From assembly GCF_037300705.1 (NCBI RefSeq), contig NZ_CP147776.1, forward strand, positions 1-64,000: a DNA stretch of 64,000 bases, in the 5' to 3' direction. Numbering within the stretch: the stretch's first letter is position 1; each line of letters begins with the position of its first letter. The notes under the pieces are model-generated. The model saw nothing but the letters and a program-made list of their open reading frames with translations. It searched no databases and was not told where the DNA came from. This DNA is from Massilia sp. W12. Lineage in GTDB: Bacteria > Pseudomonadota > Gammaproteobacteria > Burkholderiales > Burkholderiaceae_D. A program made the position numbers and the translations under genes. Positions 40,891 through 51,007 of this stretch are shown piece by piece.

Positions 40891-41913
40891 ATGGAATTTT
40901 TCCGGATTAAAAAAGACATTCCCTTCATGAAGCACGCGTTGATTTTCAACGTGATTTCTATCGTGACCTTCCTCGCTGCCGTGTTTTTCCTGTGGCAGCG
41001 CGGCTTGCATTTGTCGATCGAGTTCACCGGCGGCACCGAGGTGCAATTCACCTACGCCAAGGCGGCGAATATCGACGCGATCCGCAAGACGGTGATCGAA
41101 CTCGGCTTTGCCGACAACCAGACCACCACCTTTGGCCGCGCTCAGGACGTGATGATCCGCCTGCCGGGCAAAGCCGCATCCGGCAGCAAAGAAGTCTCGC
41201 TGGTGGTGCTGGAGGGCTTGTGCAAGGCGGAAGGCGGCAGCCTGAAAGAAGTGGAGAAACTGAGCGAAAAAGGCGAGTTGCTGAAAAAGACGCTCTGTTT
41301 GGACGCTGCCGGCAAAGAACCGCTGACCTTGATGAAAAAAGAATTCGTCGGCCCGCAGATCGGCGACGAATTGACCCAAAACGGCTTGAAAGCCCTGGCT
41401 GGCGTGGTGATTTGCGTGATGGCCTATCTGGCCATGCGTTTTGAATGGAAGTTCTCGGTGGCGGCGATTTTCGCCAACTTGCATGACGTGGTGATCATTC
41501 TCGGCTTCTTTGCTTTCTTCCAGTGGGAATTCTCGCTGACTGTGCTGGCGGCGGTGTTGGCGGTGCTGGGTTACTCGGTGAATGAATCCGTGGTTATTTT
41601 TGACCGTATCCGCGAAAACTTCCGCAAGCTGCGCAGCGCCACCGTGACTGAAGTGATTGATAACGCGATTACTTCGACCATTTCGCGCACCGTGATCACG
41701 CACGGCAGCACGCAGCTGATGGTGCTCTCCATGCTGTTCCTGGGCGGCCCCACGCTGCATTATTTCGCCCTGGCGCTGACCATCGGCATTTTGTTCGGCA
41801 TTTACTCCTCCGTCTTCGTGGCGGCGGCAATCGCCATGTGGCTGGGCGTCAAGCGGGAAGATCTGATCCGCCCGGTCAAAGAAAAAGACGAAAACGACGG
41901 CGCTGTGGTGTAA
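40891..41913 (+). CDS. secF: Protein translocase subunit SecF
   Basis: A 340-residue RND-like membrane protein beginning MEFFRIKKDIPFMKHALIF, with GLHLSIEFTGGTEVQFTY in the first periplasmic part and the core motif GYSVNESVVIFDRIREN followed by TSTISRTVITHGSTQ. It is slightly longer than E. coli SecF because of an insert around residues 90-130 (SGSKEVSLVV to LCLDAAGKEP). It ends the yajC-secD-secF group and is followed by a clear terminator. Confidence 0.97.
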   Translation: MEFFRIKKDIPFMKHALIFNVISIVTFLAAVFFLWQRGLHLSIEFTGGTEVQFTYAKAANIDAIRKTVIELGFADNQTTTFGRAQDVMIRLPGKAASGSKEVSLVVLEGLCKAEGGSLKEVEKLSEKGELLKKTLCLDAAGKEPLTLMKKEFVGPQIGDELTQNGLKALAGVVICVMAYLAMRFEWKFSVAAIFANLHDVVIILGFFAFFQWEFSLTVLAAVLAVLGYSVNESVVIFDRIRENFRKLRSATVTEVIDNAITSTISRTVITHGSTQLMVLSMLFLGGPTLHYFALALTIGILFGIYSSVFVAAAIAMWLGVKREDLIRPVKEKDENDGAVV

Positions 41914-41943
41914 GCCTGCAGCGCAGTTTGTCCGCAAATTGAG

Positions 41944-41976
41944 ATGCCGTTCAGTGTGAGCTGAACGGCATTTTTC
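41944..41976 (+). terminator. Intrinsic terminator after secF
   Basis: ATGCCGTTCAG at 41944-41954 pairs perfectly with CTGAACGGCAT at 41961-41971 across a 6-base loop, followed by TTTTTC. It ends the queA-to-secF unit. Confidence 0.93.
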
Positions 41977-42382
41977 ATTCTGCAGTCCGGAACGGCGATT
42001 AACGCTGAAGGCGGCTGCGCATGCCTGCGCCATATCCTGCCAGTCAGGCCAAATCAGTCAAAGCGGCGAATGCCGCGCGCGGCGGCGCTGCGCTGCCGCG
42101 CGGGCAGTGCGCAAGGCGTTCTTGTCTATTAATATAAAAATGACATGAAAATATTTATATTGAAAATATATTTACAAATTTACATCGAATTTTATTGATT
42201 TTATTTCATTCTTATTGGATACTGCGTGCCGCAAACGACAATATGTTTGCATCCACAAGACGATTGCATTCCTGCATACCCCCATTCCCTTGATTGGCTT
42301 TGCGCCCCCAAGAAGCGCGGGCGTGAGGTCGTCGCTTGCTGCCGCGAACCCGCAGCATCCCACTACAAAACAGGAGATCAAA
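41977..42382. other. AT-rich leader upstream of the first secreted protease
   Basis: About 406 bp without a credible gene. The first half is GC-rich. From 42130 to 42225 the sequence becomes strongly AT-rich, with several TATA-like hexamers, and probably holds the promoter of the downstream protease. No single -35/-10 pair is compelling. The segment at 42371-42380 supplies the CAGGAG ribosome-binding site. Confidence 0.5.
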
Positions 42383-44281
42383 ATGAACCCCACCCCCGCC
42401 TTTGTGCGCGCCAGCTTGCTGCTGGGCGCTTTGTTGTCCCCTTTCGCGGCGCAGGCGACGCGCTTGCCGATTGGCGAAGTGAAAGCCTTGAGCGTGAATT
42501 TCGAACCGCAGGCCGGTATTGCCGCCGAGAAGGAATTTGAAGTGCGCGGCGCGCCCGGCGCCGGCTTTGTCAAACTGCATTTTGACTATTTCAAATTACC
42601 TGCCGGCGCTGTGCTGGAAGTGATGGACGCCAGCGGCAAGGAAGTGTACCGCTACAGCAGCGATAAACTGGGGCCGCATACGGTGGACGCCAAGCTGGGC
42701 GAAAATGGCAAAACCAGTTTTGCCGCGATGTCGGTGAATGGCGAGGTGGCGCGCGTGCGTCTGCTGCTCAATGGCGCGGCCTGGAACTGGGCTGAACACG
42801 GGGTGCGCGTGCGCAAAATCACCGAAGGTTTTTCCCCGGAACGCATGGCCGCCGCAATGCATGGCCAGAGCATGAGCGCGGATGGCCGCTTGCTGTCGAT
42901 TTGCGGCGCGGATGAACGCAAAGAAGCGGCCTGTTTTGAGAACAGCCATGCGGCGGAATTTGAACGCAGCCGCCCGGTGGCGCGTCTGGTGATGCAAGGC
43001 GGCTTGTGCACCGCCTGGCGGGTCGGCAATGGCAATTTCATGATGACCAACAACCATTGCTTCTCGACTCAGAGCGAAGCGCAGGCGTCTGAAGTCTGGT
43101 TTAACTATCAGCGCAGTTCCTGCACCGGCACGGCGATGGCCCCGGTGGTCAAAGTGGCGGTGGCGGATCTGCTGAAAACCGACTACACCCTGGATTACAC
43201 CCTGTTCACCCTGCGCGACCCGGCGGCAGTGGCCTCCTTTGGCAACCTTGGTCTGGAAGTGCGCGATCTGGTTAAAGATGAGCAGATTTTCATTCCTCAG
43301 CATGGGGCCGGCAATCCCAAGCAATTGGCGATTACCAGCGATGTGAATAACGGCGCGTTGTGCCGCATCGATAATCCCTTGCAAGGCGGGCGCGGCGCGA
43401 ATACCGACGCCGGCTACCGTTGCGACACCGTGGGCGGCTCTTCCGGTTCGCCGGTGCTGTCTTCCAGCAGCCGCAAAGTGATTGCGCTGCATCATCTGGG
43501 CGGCTGTCCGTCCGGCAATAATTCCGGGGCCTTGATCAGCAAGATTTGGCCGCAAATCGCGTCCTTCTTCAACAATCAAATCCCGGCCGGCAATGGCGGC
43601 GGCACGCCGACCCCGAACATCGCCATGTTGCAATTGAACCAGGCCAAGAGCAATCTGAGCGGGGCAAAGGGCGGCGAAGTTTTCTTTGCGCTGGATCTGG
43701 CCAGCGCGCCGGCGAATCTGCGCTTCACCACCTCCGGCGGCACTGGCGATTTGGATATGTATGTGCGCTACGGCAGTCTGCCGGGGATGAATCAGGCGGA
43801 TTGCAAGGCGCAAAGCGTGGGCAATGCGGAAAGCTGCGTGATCGCCACGCCCAAAGCTGGCCGCTATTATGTGATGCTGCGCGGCAATGACGCCTATGCC
43901 GGCGCCAGCCTGCTGGCGGCGGCCAGCGCCACCGCGCGCAGCTTTGAAAACAAAACCCGCTTTGACATCCCGGATAAAAACACTGCTGGCATTAACAGTC
44001 CGGTCAGTGTGCCGCTGAGCGGCGCGGCCGGCAATCTGACGGTGGATGTGGATATTGTGCACACCTATGTCGGCGATTTGATCGTCGAATTGATTGCGCC
44101 GAATGGCAAGGTATTCAGCCTGCAGCGCCACAGCGGCGGTTCAACTGACAATCTGAACAAGACTTTCAGCGTGAATGCCGGGACGGTGAACGCCAGCGGA
44201 ACCTGGAAATTGCATGTGGTGGATGCGGCGCGGGTTGACGTTGGTTATCTGAAGAGCTGGAAGTTGAATTTCAGCCGTTGA
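42383..44281 (+). CDS. Secreted trypsin-like serine protease, PPC and P domains
   Basis: A 632-residue exported protein with a signal peptide (MNPTPAFVRASLLLGALLSP, cleavage near AQA). After an N-terminal region of about 190 residues comes a chymotrypsin-fold domain: catalytic His in MMTNNHC near 224, a likely Asp in TLDYTLFTL near 270, and Ser in GGSSGSPVL near 350. Several Cys and the following IALHHLGGCPSG resemble lysyl-endopeptidase-type enzymes. A PPC domain follows (DLDMYVRYGS to GRYYVMLRGNDAY), then a proprotein-convertase P domain (VDVDIVHTYVGDLIVELIAP). Such C-terminal domains are usually removed after secretion. CAGGAG supports ATG 42383. A close paralogue follows. Confidence 0.9.
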   Translation: MNPTPAFVRASLLLGALLSPFAAQATRLPIGEVKALSVNFEPQAGIAAEKEFEVRGAPGAGFVKLHFDYFKLPAGAVLEVMDASGKEVYRYSSDKLGPHTVDAKLGENGKTSFAAMSVNGEVARVRLLLNGAAWNWAEHGVRVRKITEGFSPERMAAAMHGQSMSADGRLLSICGADERKEAACFENSHAAEFERSRPVARLVMQGGLCTAWRVGNGNFMMTNNHCFSTQSEAQASEVWFNYQRSSCTGTAMAPVVKVAVADLLKTDYTLDYTLFTLRDPAAVASFGNLGLEVRDLVKDEQIFIPQHGAGNPKQLAITSDVNNGALCRIDNPLQGGRGANTDAGYRCDTVGGSSGSPVLSSSSRKVIALHHLGGCPSGNNSGALISKIWPQIASFFNNQIPAGNGGGTPTPNIAMLQLNQAKSNLSGAKGGEVFFALDLASAPANLRFTTSGGTGDLDMYVRYGSLPGMNQADCKAQSVGNAESCVIATPKAGRYYVMLRGNDAYAGASLLAAASATARSFENKTRFDIPDKNTAGINSPVSVPLSGAAGNLTVDVDIVHTYVGDLIVELIAPNGKVFSLQRHSGGSTDNLNKTFSVNAGTVNASGTWKLHVVDAARVDVGYLKSWKLNFSR

Positions 44282-44774
44282 TGACGCAAAGGATGGGGGC
44301 GCGTTGCGCTTCCATCCTGCAGCAAGGCGCGGCGCCCGCCCGCCTTGCATCTGTTTCATATTGTAATAAAACAACAGGGTGGAATTTTCAGCTTGACATG
44401 GAAGTTTTTGCCTTGTTTTGTGAATTGGTATGCACTGGGAAACCGGTTTTTCCTGCTAAGCGGCGTGCCTTTCAAGCCGCTGGTCTGCAATCCTGGTTTT
44501 TACAAAGCGATACAATATTGGCGTGGTCATGAAATTAATTTTGCCAGTAGGAAAAAATTATCATTAATTTCATTACGATTGCTTGCTAAGCATCGCGCTC
44601 TGCCTGATACTGTGCCCACGGTTGCACGACGCACCGTATCCTCATTAACGATTGCATTTCCCAGGCTCCCCCCGCTTTCCCTCTTCTGCGCTTGCGCGGT
44701 ATGCGCTCGGGCTTTGCCAATCTTTGCCTGTTCACGGAATTTTCGTGGCACTCTTTATAACACCAGGAGATACA
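44282..44774. other. Intergenic region between tandem proteases
   Basis: About 493 bp separate the two paralogous protease genes. Short frames here have no protein character. An AT-rich part near 44520-44590 may hold the promoter of the second gene. A CCAGGAG ribosome-binding site at 44762-44769 precedes its ATG. I see no strong terminator after the first gene, so readthrough is possible. Confidence 0.5.
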
Positions 44775-46664
44775 ATGAATAAACATGCAATTCTGGGAGC
44801 TGGCGCATTGCTGGCTGTGTTGCTCAATCCCTATATTGCCGTGGCGGCCCCCTTGCCGATCGGCGAAGTGAAGGCGCTGAATGTGAATTTTGAACCGCAG
44901 GCAGGGATTGCTGCGGAAAAAGAATTTGTGGTGCGCGCCGCCCCCGGCGCCGGTTTTGTCAAATTGCATTTTGACTATTTCAATCTGCCGGCGGGCGCTG
45001 TGCTGGAAGTGCGTGACGCCAGCGGCAAGGAAGTGTATCGCTACGCCGCCGGCAAGCTGGGGCCGCATACGGTGGACGCCAAATTGGGCGAAAACGGCAA
45101 AACCAGCTTTGCCGCGATGTCGGTGAATGGCGAAGTGGCGCGCGTGCGCCTGCTGCTCAATGGCGCCAAATGGAATTGGAATGAACATGGCGTGCGCGTG
45201 CGCAAAATGACCGAAGGCTTTTCCCATGAGCGGATCGCCGCCGCTATGCGCGGCAAGCAATTGCGCCCGGATGGCACGCTGTCGATTTGCGGCGCGGATG
45301 AACGCAAAGATGCGGCATGCTGGGAAAACTCCAATCCTGCTGAATTTGAACGCAGCCGCCCGGTGGCGCGTCTGGTGATGTCCGGCGGTCTGTGCACCGC
45401 CTGGCGTTTGGGCAATGGCAATTTCATGATGACGAATAACCATTGCATCGCCAGCCAGGGCGACACCCAGGCTTCTGAAGTCTGGTTCAATTATCAATAC
45501 ACCGGCTGCAATGGCACGCAAATGGCGCCTGTCACCAAGGTGGCGGCAGCGGATATGCTGAAGACTGACGAAACGCTGGATTACACCTTGTTTACGCTGC
45601 GCGATCCAGCCGCTGTTTCCGCGTTTGGCAGCCTGGGCCTGGAAGTGCGCGATCTGGTGCGCGATGAGCAGATCTTCATTCCGCAACACGGCGGTGGCGA
45701 TCCTAAGCAAATTTCCATCGTCAGCGATGTCAACACCGGCGGCCTGTGCCGCATCGATGCGCCGCTGCAAAACGGCAATGGAACCAATACCGACGCCGGC
45801 TACCGCTGCGACACGATTGGCGGCGCCTCCGGCTCGCCGGTGCTGTCCTCCATCAGCCGCAAGGCAATTGCGCTGCATCACCTGGGCGGCTGCCCTTCGG
45901 GCAATAACTCCGGCGCGCTGATCAGCAAGATCTGGCCGCAAATCGCATCCTTCTTCAATAATGAAATCCCGAGTGGCAGCGGTGGTACGCCGACGCCGGT
46001 GATTACGCCGCTGACGGTGAATCAGGCCAAAACCAATCTGGCTGGCGCCACCGGTAATGAAGCCTTCTATTCGCTGGATCTGGCGACTGCGCCGAGCACC
46101 TTGAAATTCACCACCGCCAGCGGCAGCGGCGATGTGGATTTGTATGTGCGCTATGGCAATCTGCCCAGCACCACGCAAGCTGACTGCAAGGCGCAAACCG
46201 TGGGCAATGCGGAAACCTGCACCATTCCGGCGCCGCAAGCTGGCCGTTACTATGTGATGTTGCGTGGCAATGATGCGTATGCTGGCGTGAGCTTGCAAGC
46301 AACAGCCACTTCCACCGTGAAGAGCTATGAAAACAATACCCGGGTCGATATTCCGGACAATAACGCTACCGGCGTGAGCAGCGCCATCAGCGTGCCGCTG
46401 ACCAGCGCGGCAGGCAATCTGAGCGTGGATGTGGACATCGTGCACCCGTATATCGGCGACTTGGTGGTGTCGCTGGTGGCGCCGGATGGTTCGGTGTATG
46501 TTTTGCACAACCGCACCGGCGGCTCGGCTGACAATATCGTGAAATCGTTTAATGTCAGCGCCCCGCGTGTGGGACAGAACGGTTCGTGGAAATTGCGCGT
46601 GGTGGACGCCGCGCGGGTTGACGTCGGCTATATCAAGAGCTGGCGCATCAACTTCCCTAACTGA
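44775..46664 (+). CDS. Second secreted serine protease paralogue
   Basis: A 629-residue paralogue of the preceding protein with the same order: signal peptide (MNKHAILGAGALLAVLLNPY), N-terminal region, chymotrypsin fold (His in MMTNNHC near 222, Asp in TLDYTLFTL, Ser in GGASGSPVL near 350), PPC (DVDLYVRYGN to GRYYVMLRGNDAY) and P domain (VDVDIVHPYIGDLVVSLVAP). The catalytic residues are kept. The two proteins match almost residue for residue over long stretches, while the signal peptides and intergenic DNA differ, so this is an older tandem duplication with both copies under selection. Substrate choice could have diverged. A palindromic terminator follows. Confidence 0.9.
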   Translation: MNKHAILGAGALLAVLLNPYIAVAAPLPIGEVKALNVNFEPQAGIAAEKEFVVRAAPGAGFVKLHFDYFNLPAGAVLEVRDASGKEVYRYAAGKLGPHTVDAKLGENGKTSFAAMSVNGEVARVRLLLNGAKWNWNEHGVRVRKMTEGFSHERIAAAMRGKQLRPDGTLSICGADERKDAACWENSNPAEFERSRPVARLVMSGGLCTAWRLGNGNFMMTNNHCIASQGDTQASEVWFNYQYTGCNGTQMAPVTKVAAADMLKTDETLDYTLFTLRDPAAVSAFGSLGLEVRDLVRDEQIFIPQHGGGDPKQISIVSDVNTGGLCRIDAPLQNGNGTNTDAGYRCDTIGGASGSPVLSSISRKAIALHHLGGCPSGNNSGALISKIWPQIASFFNNEIPSGSGGTPTPVITPLTVNQAKTNLAGATGNEAFYSLDLATAPSTLKFTTASGSGDVDLYVRYGNLPSTTQADCKAQTVGNAETCTIPAPQAGRYYVMLRGNDAYAGVSLQATATSTVKSYENNTRVDIPDNNATGVSSAISVPLTSAAGNLSVDVDIVHPYIGDLVVSLVAPDGSVYVLHNRTGGSADNIVKSFNVSAPRVGQNGSWKLRVVDAARVDVGYIKSWRINFPN

Positions 46665-46676
46665 GTGAGTTGAAGA

Positions 46677-46711
46677 CAGCCGGCGCCATGCATGGCGCCG
46701 GCTGTTTTTTT
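46677..46711 (+). terminator. Palindromic terminator after second protease
   Basis: The 28 bases at 46677-46704 form a perfect palindrome centred on CATG|CATG (arms CAGCCGGCGCCATG and its complement), followed by a run of seven T. It also faces the convergent cheD. Confidence 0.92.
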
Positions 46712-46796
46712 GCATACGTATAGCTGCAAAGGTGTTTGCAAAGAATTGTCTGAGAGGCGGGGAGTGCGCAGGGGCTGGGCGCAGTAGAGAAGGGAG

Positions 46797-47387
46797 TCAG
46801 GCGACGGCGCTGTTTTTCGCCAGGCGGATCCAAACATCGCCATTTTTGAGGTTGAAAATCACTTCACGATGGCCGTTGCCATATAAGTCTTCGGAAACGA
46901 TTTGTATGCCGTGACTGCGCAAGAGCATTTTGGCGGTCTCGCCATTTTTCTTGCCGACATTCAAATTATCTTCCATACGGCGTTGCGGGAACATATTGCC
47001 GCCGCCAAAAACTTTGGCCTGACAATCCCGCGCATCGATGCGGTTGTCACGCAATTCATTGATCATCAATTGCATGACTTCATCGGCATATTTGCCATCC
47101 AGCGCTGTCGGGGAGCGCCGGTCGTTGGCCGGGCGATTACTCTTGCGCCGGTCCATTTCCAGCGCTTGCGCCGGACGGGTTGACAACAGAAAGTGACACA
47201 TAGCGCCGAAGCGGCGCTGTGGATGCCACAGCGTGATAGAGACGCAAGACCCCAGCAGGGTGCGGACTTGGAATGCATCGTCGCCGACAAAATATTCGCC
47301 GGGATCGAGAAAGACTTCAATCGCATCTTCGTCCAAACCCATGCCGGATTTGTCATAGCTGCCGTTATCGTCATACAGAGTGGGCAT
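46797..47387 (-). CDS. cheD: Chemoreceptor glutamine deamidase CheD
   Basis: CheD deamidates specific glutamines of chemoreceptors and tunes adaptation. The 196-residue protein has LLGSCVSITLWHPQ, with the nucleophilic Cys near residue 48, GAMCHFLLS with the His, and the later AKVFGGGNMF. ATG 47387 is chosen because GAGGAA lies upstream; the longer frame from 47450 lacks support. It sits about 107 bp downstream of a chemoreceptor gene on the same strand, a likely substrate, but that gene is frameshifted. No other che genes are in the window. Confidence 0.95.
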   Translation of the reverse strand: MPTLYDDNGSYDKSGMGLDEDAIEVFLDPGEYFVGDDAFQVRTLLGSCVSITLWHPQRRFGAMCHFLLSTRPAQALEMDRRKSNRPANDRRSPTALDGKYADEVMQLMINELRDNRIDARDCQAKVFGGGNMFPQRRMEDNLNVGKKNGETAKMLLRSHGIQIVSEDLYGNGHREVIFNLKNGDVWIRLAKNSAVA

Positions 47388-47494
47388 GATTTCCTCAATC
47401 TTGCAGAAAAAACCACCATTCACACATGAAAATGAATGGGCTTGATTCATTCTAACGAAAATGAGGCGCGGCGGGTATGGTTAAGCCTAATTCC

Positions 47495-49076
47495 CTAGCG
47501 TAACAGTCTGCTATTCGCCGGTTTGGCGGCGACTTTGAAAATCCCGACCGCATTTGACAGTTGGCGCGCCTGGGTCGCCAGTTGCGCGGAAATTTCCGCC
47601 GCCTGCTCGACTTGCACGGAATTTGCCTGCGCGCCCTGATCCATATCCATCAACGCGATATTCACCTGATCCACCCCGTCGCTTTGCTCTTGGCTGCTGC
47701 GGCTGATTTCGGCCATGATGGTGGTCACGTCCTGCACCGCACGCACAATATCGCGCATGGTTTCATTGGCTTCCCGCACCAGACTGTCGCCGTGCTTGAC
47801 GCGTTCGGCGGATGCGCTGATCAGCTGCTTGATTTCTCGCGCCGCCGCCGCGCTGCGCCAGACTGCGCACTTCGCCGGCCACCACAGCAAAGCCGCGCCC
47901 CTGTTCGCCAGCGCGCGCCGCCTCGACAGCAGCGTTCAGGGCCAGAATATTGGTTTGGAATGCGATGCCGTCAATGATGGCGATAATATCGACAATCTTT
48001 TTGGCGGACTCACTGATTTCCCCCATCGTCATGCCAACCTGCGTCACCACTTCGCCGCCCTGGCTGGCGATTTGCGCAGCGCTCACCGCCAAATGATTCG
48101 CCTGCTCGGCATTGGCGTTGTTGTTTTTCAGCGAGGCGGCGAATTCCTCCATGGTGCTGGCGGTTTCCTCCAGCGCGCTGGCCTGGGCCTCGGTGCGGCG
48201 CGCCAGATCGGCGCTTTCATTTGCAATCTGTTGCGCATGCTCATCGATTTCAGCAATCCCGTTGCGCACATCGCCTACCGCCGCCAGCAGATTCACATTC
48301 ATCTGATTCAGGGCTTGCAATAACTGTCCCAATTCATCTTGGCGCCGGGTTGCGATGCGGTAGCTGAGGTCGCCGCTGGCGATGGTGCGGGCAAAATGCA
48401 AAGCTTGTTCGACCGGTTTTAGCAAGGCGTGCCGCAAACCGGCCCAGATCATCAGCACCCCGGCCAGCGCCAGCAGGCAGGCGCCGATCAGCCAGCTTTT
48501 GCCGCCATCGAACAGCGCCGCCAGCAGAGGCAGCAGCAGCAGCGCGGATAATGTCCCCATTTGCCAGCGCAGCCGGGCTGCAAGCGAGAGGGCGTCGAGC
48601 CGGGCGCGCCAGCCGCGCCAGCCGCTGCGCCATACCGCGCCGTGCCGCACTTGCAGACCGGCTTGCGGCTGTTCCCGTATCATCCGGTAAGCTTGTTCGG
48701 CGGCGCTGATTTCTTCTCTGGATGGGGCTACCCGCACCGACAGATAGCCGGTGACCTGTCCTTGTTCGCGGATGGGGGTGACATTCGCCTTGACCCAATA
48801 AAAATCGCCATTTTTGCAGCGGTTTTTGACGATGCCGGTCCAGGGAATGCCTTGTTTGATATCGCGCCAGAGATCGGCAAACGCCGCTTCCGGCATATCC
48901 GGATGGCGCACCAGATTGTGCGGCGCGCCGATTAACTCTTCTTCTGAAAAACCGCTGATGCGGATGAAGCCCGGGTTGGCGTAGGAAATTTTGCCTTTGA
49001 GATCGGTTTGCGAGACGATCACCTCATCCTCGCCCAGACGCTGCTCGATTTGCGTTACGGGTTGATTGATGCGCAT
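47495..49076 (-). pseudogene. PAS-containing chemoreceptor, frameshifted
   Basis: An Aer-like methyl-accepting chemotaxis protein. Starting [14 protein letters not shown] at ATG 49076 (GAGGAAT upstream), it has a PAS domain ([19 protein letters not shown]), two membrane segments near residues 185-225, HAMP, and the signalling domain. At GEVRSLAQR the frame breaks near 47840-47862. The family sequence [13 protein letters not shown] continues in another frame to LLR and a TAG at 47495. Restoring a lost 5-base AGCGC gives a continuous protein of about 528 residues. As sequenced, the protein loses the end of the signalling helix bundle. Confidence 0.88.
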
Positions 49077-49244
49077 GCTATTCCTCAATAGAACATGCCG
49101 CAGGTACGGGGCGGCGCCTTGAATATAGCGGTTTTCCAGTAACTTTTACAGCAATTGCCGGTGAAGTTGTTGCATAGCGGCACAGCTTGCCGCCGTTCTT
49201 GGCGTCTGTGCAATATTCAGGCTGGCGGATTTGCCAGCCTGTCT

Positions 49245-50030
49245 CTATTCAGTTGCTGGCGGCATGGCTTCCGGCATGCCAAAAAATTGCCGGTAGCAGC
49301 AATACATGCTGGCAAAGGCGAGCGCGAAAAATAAATTACCGCTGGCCAGCAGGATCATACTCACGCCCACATTGCCGAATAAAGCCTGGGCTAACATCAG
49401 CGGCGGCTGCATCGCAAAAGTGAACAGAATCAACGATAAAAACATGCCAAGGCCATACAGCAAAAATGCGCCCAGCGCGCGCCAGACCGAGACCATGCTG
49501 AAGAACAGGGCTTGCGCTACGCCCATGCGGCGCCAGCCGACCAGACCCGGGGTGAACCACAAGGCCATGAAGAAAGGGCACAGCAAGAGCAGGGAAAGCA
49601 GCACGGATTGCAAAAAGTGCGCGCTGTCAAAGCCGGGCGGCAGCTTGTTTTGATTGGCCGGATTGCTCAGGCTTTGAATCGTTTCCTGCCCCAATTGCAA
49701 GACCAGAATGGCGCCCGCCAGCAGTGCGGCGGCGACCCAGAACAGGCCCAGCAAGAGCATGGGTTTGAGCAAGGGGGCGCGCACGGTTTGCAGCAGGCTG
49801 TTCCAATCCTGCTTTTTGCCACTGTCAATATTGTGGCAGGCTTGCAGCATGATGAAGCACAAGGCCGGCGTCGCCAATTGCCACAGCAAGGCGCCGAAAT
49901 CGCCCAACATCGCGCAAATAAACGCCAACGCCATCCACAGCAGTGAAAGAGACATTAATTCCGCAGGGCGTTTGCGCAGTAATTGCAAACCTTGCAAAAT
50001 CCATTGCACGCCATCGCCAGCTTTCGCCAT
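49245..50030 (-). CDS. BPSS1780-like integral membrane protein
   Basis: A 261-residue protein with about six hydrophobic helices and an opening MAKAGDGVQWILQGLQLLRK, resembling the BPSS1780 family known from Burkholderiales. The function is unknown. It starts 3 bases after the thrB stop, so both are translated from one message. Its presence next to thrB and polA is one reason for assigning the window to Burkholderiales. Confidence 0.8.
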   Translation of the reverse strand: MAKAGDGVQWILQGLQLLRKRPAELMSLSLLWMALAFICAMLGDFGALLWQLATPALCFIMLQACHNIDSGKKQDWNSLLQTVRAPLLKPMLLLGLFWVAAALLAGAILVLQLGQETIQSLSNPANQNKLPPGFDSAHFLQSVLLSLLLLCPFFMALWFTPGLVGWRRMGVAQALFFSMVSVWRALGAFLLYGLGMFLSLILFTFAMQPPLMLAQALFGNVGVSMILLASGNLFFALAFASMYCCYRQFFGMPEAMPPATE

Positions 50031-50033
50031 CTT

Positions 50034-50999
50034 TCAAGACTCCACAGGTAAGGCCGCTGCGCCATGCGCGATGCGCATGCGTAACACGCGCTCGAAATGG
50101 GCTGGATCATGCGGCGTCAGTTCTTCCGCCGGGCGTGGCCGGTGAAAATCAAACAGGCGCGAAATCCAGAAGCGCAGCGCAGCCAGACGCAGCAAAGCCG
50201 GCCATGCCTGCTGCTCATATTGATCAAAGGGACGCACCGTCTGGTACGCCTGCAGCATGGCGTGGCAGCGCGCGGCATCCAGCGCGCCGCTGTCAAGCGC
50301 AATGCACCAGTCATTTACCGTGATCGCCAGATCGTACAGCCAGGCATCGTCGCCGGCGAAATAAAAATCAAAGAAACCGCCCAGCACATTGCCCTGGAAC
50401 ATCACATTATTGCGGAATAAATCCAAATGCACCGGGCCGCGTTTGAGGTGATGCGCCGCATTGCTGGCGGCAAAGGCATCCTGGAAATGCATTTCCGCTA
50501 ACAGCAAATGGCGCTGCGCCTGATCCAGAAACGGCAGCACCTGTTCCACCATGCCGCGCATCCAATCCAGATCGCGCAGATTTTGCTGCCGCAGCGGAAA
50601 ATCGCGCCCCGCCAGATGCATGCGCGCCAGCATTTCGCCGCAGGCGGCGCAATGCGCCAGACCCGGCGCCATTTGCGAGGCGCCTTCGAGTTTGGAGACG
50701 ATGCAAGCCGGTTTGTCTTTGAGCAAGAGCAAAATTTCGCCCTGGCGCGTGAGTTGCGGCTCCGGCGTCTTCACCCCGTGCAGCGCCAAGTGGCGCATCA
50801 GGTGCAGATAATAGGGGACGCGTTCAAACGGCAAGGTTTCAAAAATCGTCAGCACAAATTCACCGCGCGCGGTGTCGATGAAAAAATTGCTGTTCTCAAT
50901 CCCGGAGGAAATGCCGCGCAAGCCATGCGCAGCGCCCAAATCATAGGCCTGGATCCAGTCTTGCAGCTCGTCCAGGCGCAAAGGTGTGAAGACGGCCAT
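50034..50999 (-). CDS. thrB: Homoserine kinase (ThrB, APH fold)
   Basis: It phosphorylates homoserine on the route to threonine. The 321-residue protein belongs to the aminoglycoside-phosphotransferase-fold homoserine kinases typical of beta- and alphaproteobacteria: [20 protein letters not shown], then [13 protein letters not shown], the catalytic [11 protein letters not shown] with the HxDxxxxN pattern near residues 208-214, and [10 protein letters not shown]. It is not the GHMP type. It lies in a leftward unit with the DUF2782 gene upstream (8-base gap) and the BPSS1780 gene downstream. Confidence 0.95.
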   Translation of the reverse strand: MAVFTPLRLDELQDWIQAYDLGAAHGLRGISSGIENSNFFIDTARGEFVLTIFETLPFERVPYYLHLMRHLALHGVKTPEPQLTRQGEILLLLKDKPACIVSKLEGASQMAPGLAHCAACGEMLARMHLAGRDFPLRQQNLRDLDWMRGMVEQVLPFLDQAQRHLLLAEMHFQDAFAASNAAHHLKRGPVHLDLFRNNVMFQGNVLGGFFDFYFAGDDAWLYDLAITVNDWCIALDSGALDAARCHAMLQAYQTVRPFDQYEQQAWPALLRLAALRFWISRLFDFHRPRPAEELTPHDPAHFERVLRMRIAHGAAALPVES

Positions 51000-51007
51000 G
51001 ATTGCGC

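Noticed and set aside
42596-46715. Long minus-strand frames opposite both proteases
   Set aside because: They mirror the paralogous protease genes and resemble each other only because the plus-strand genes are duplicates.
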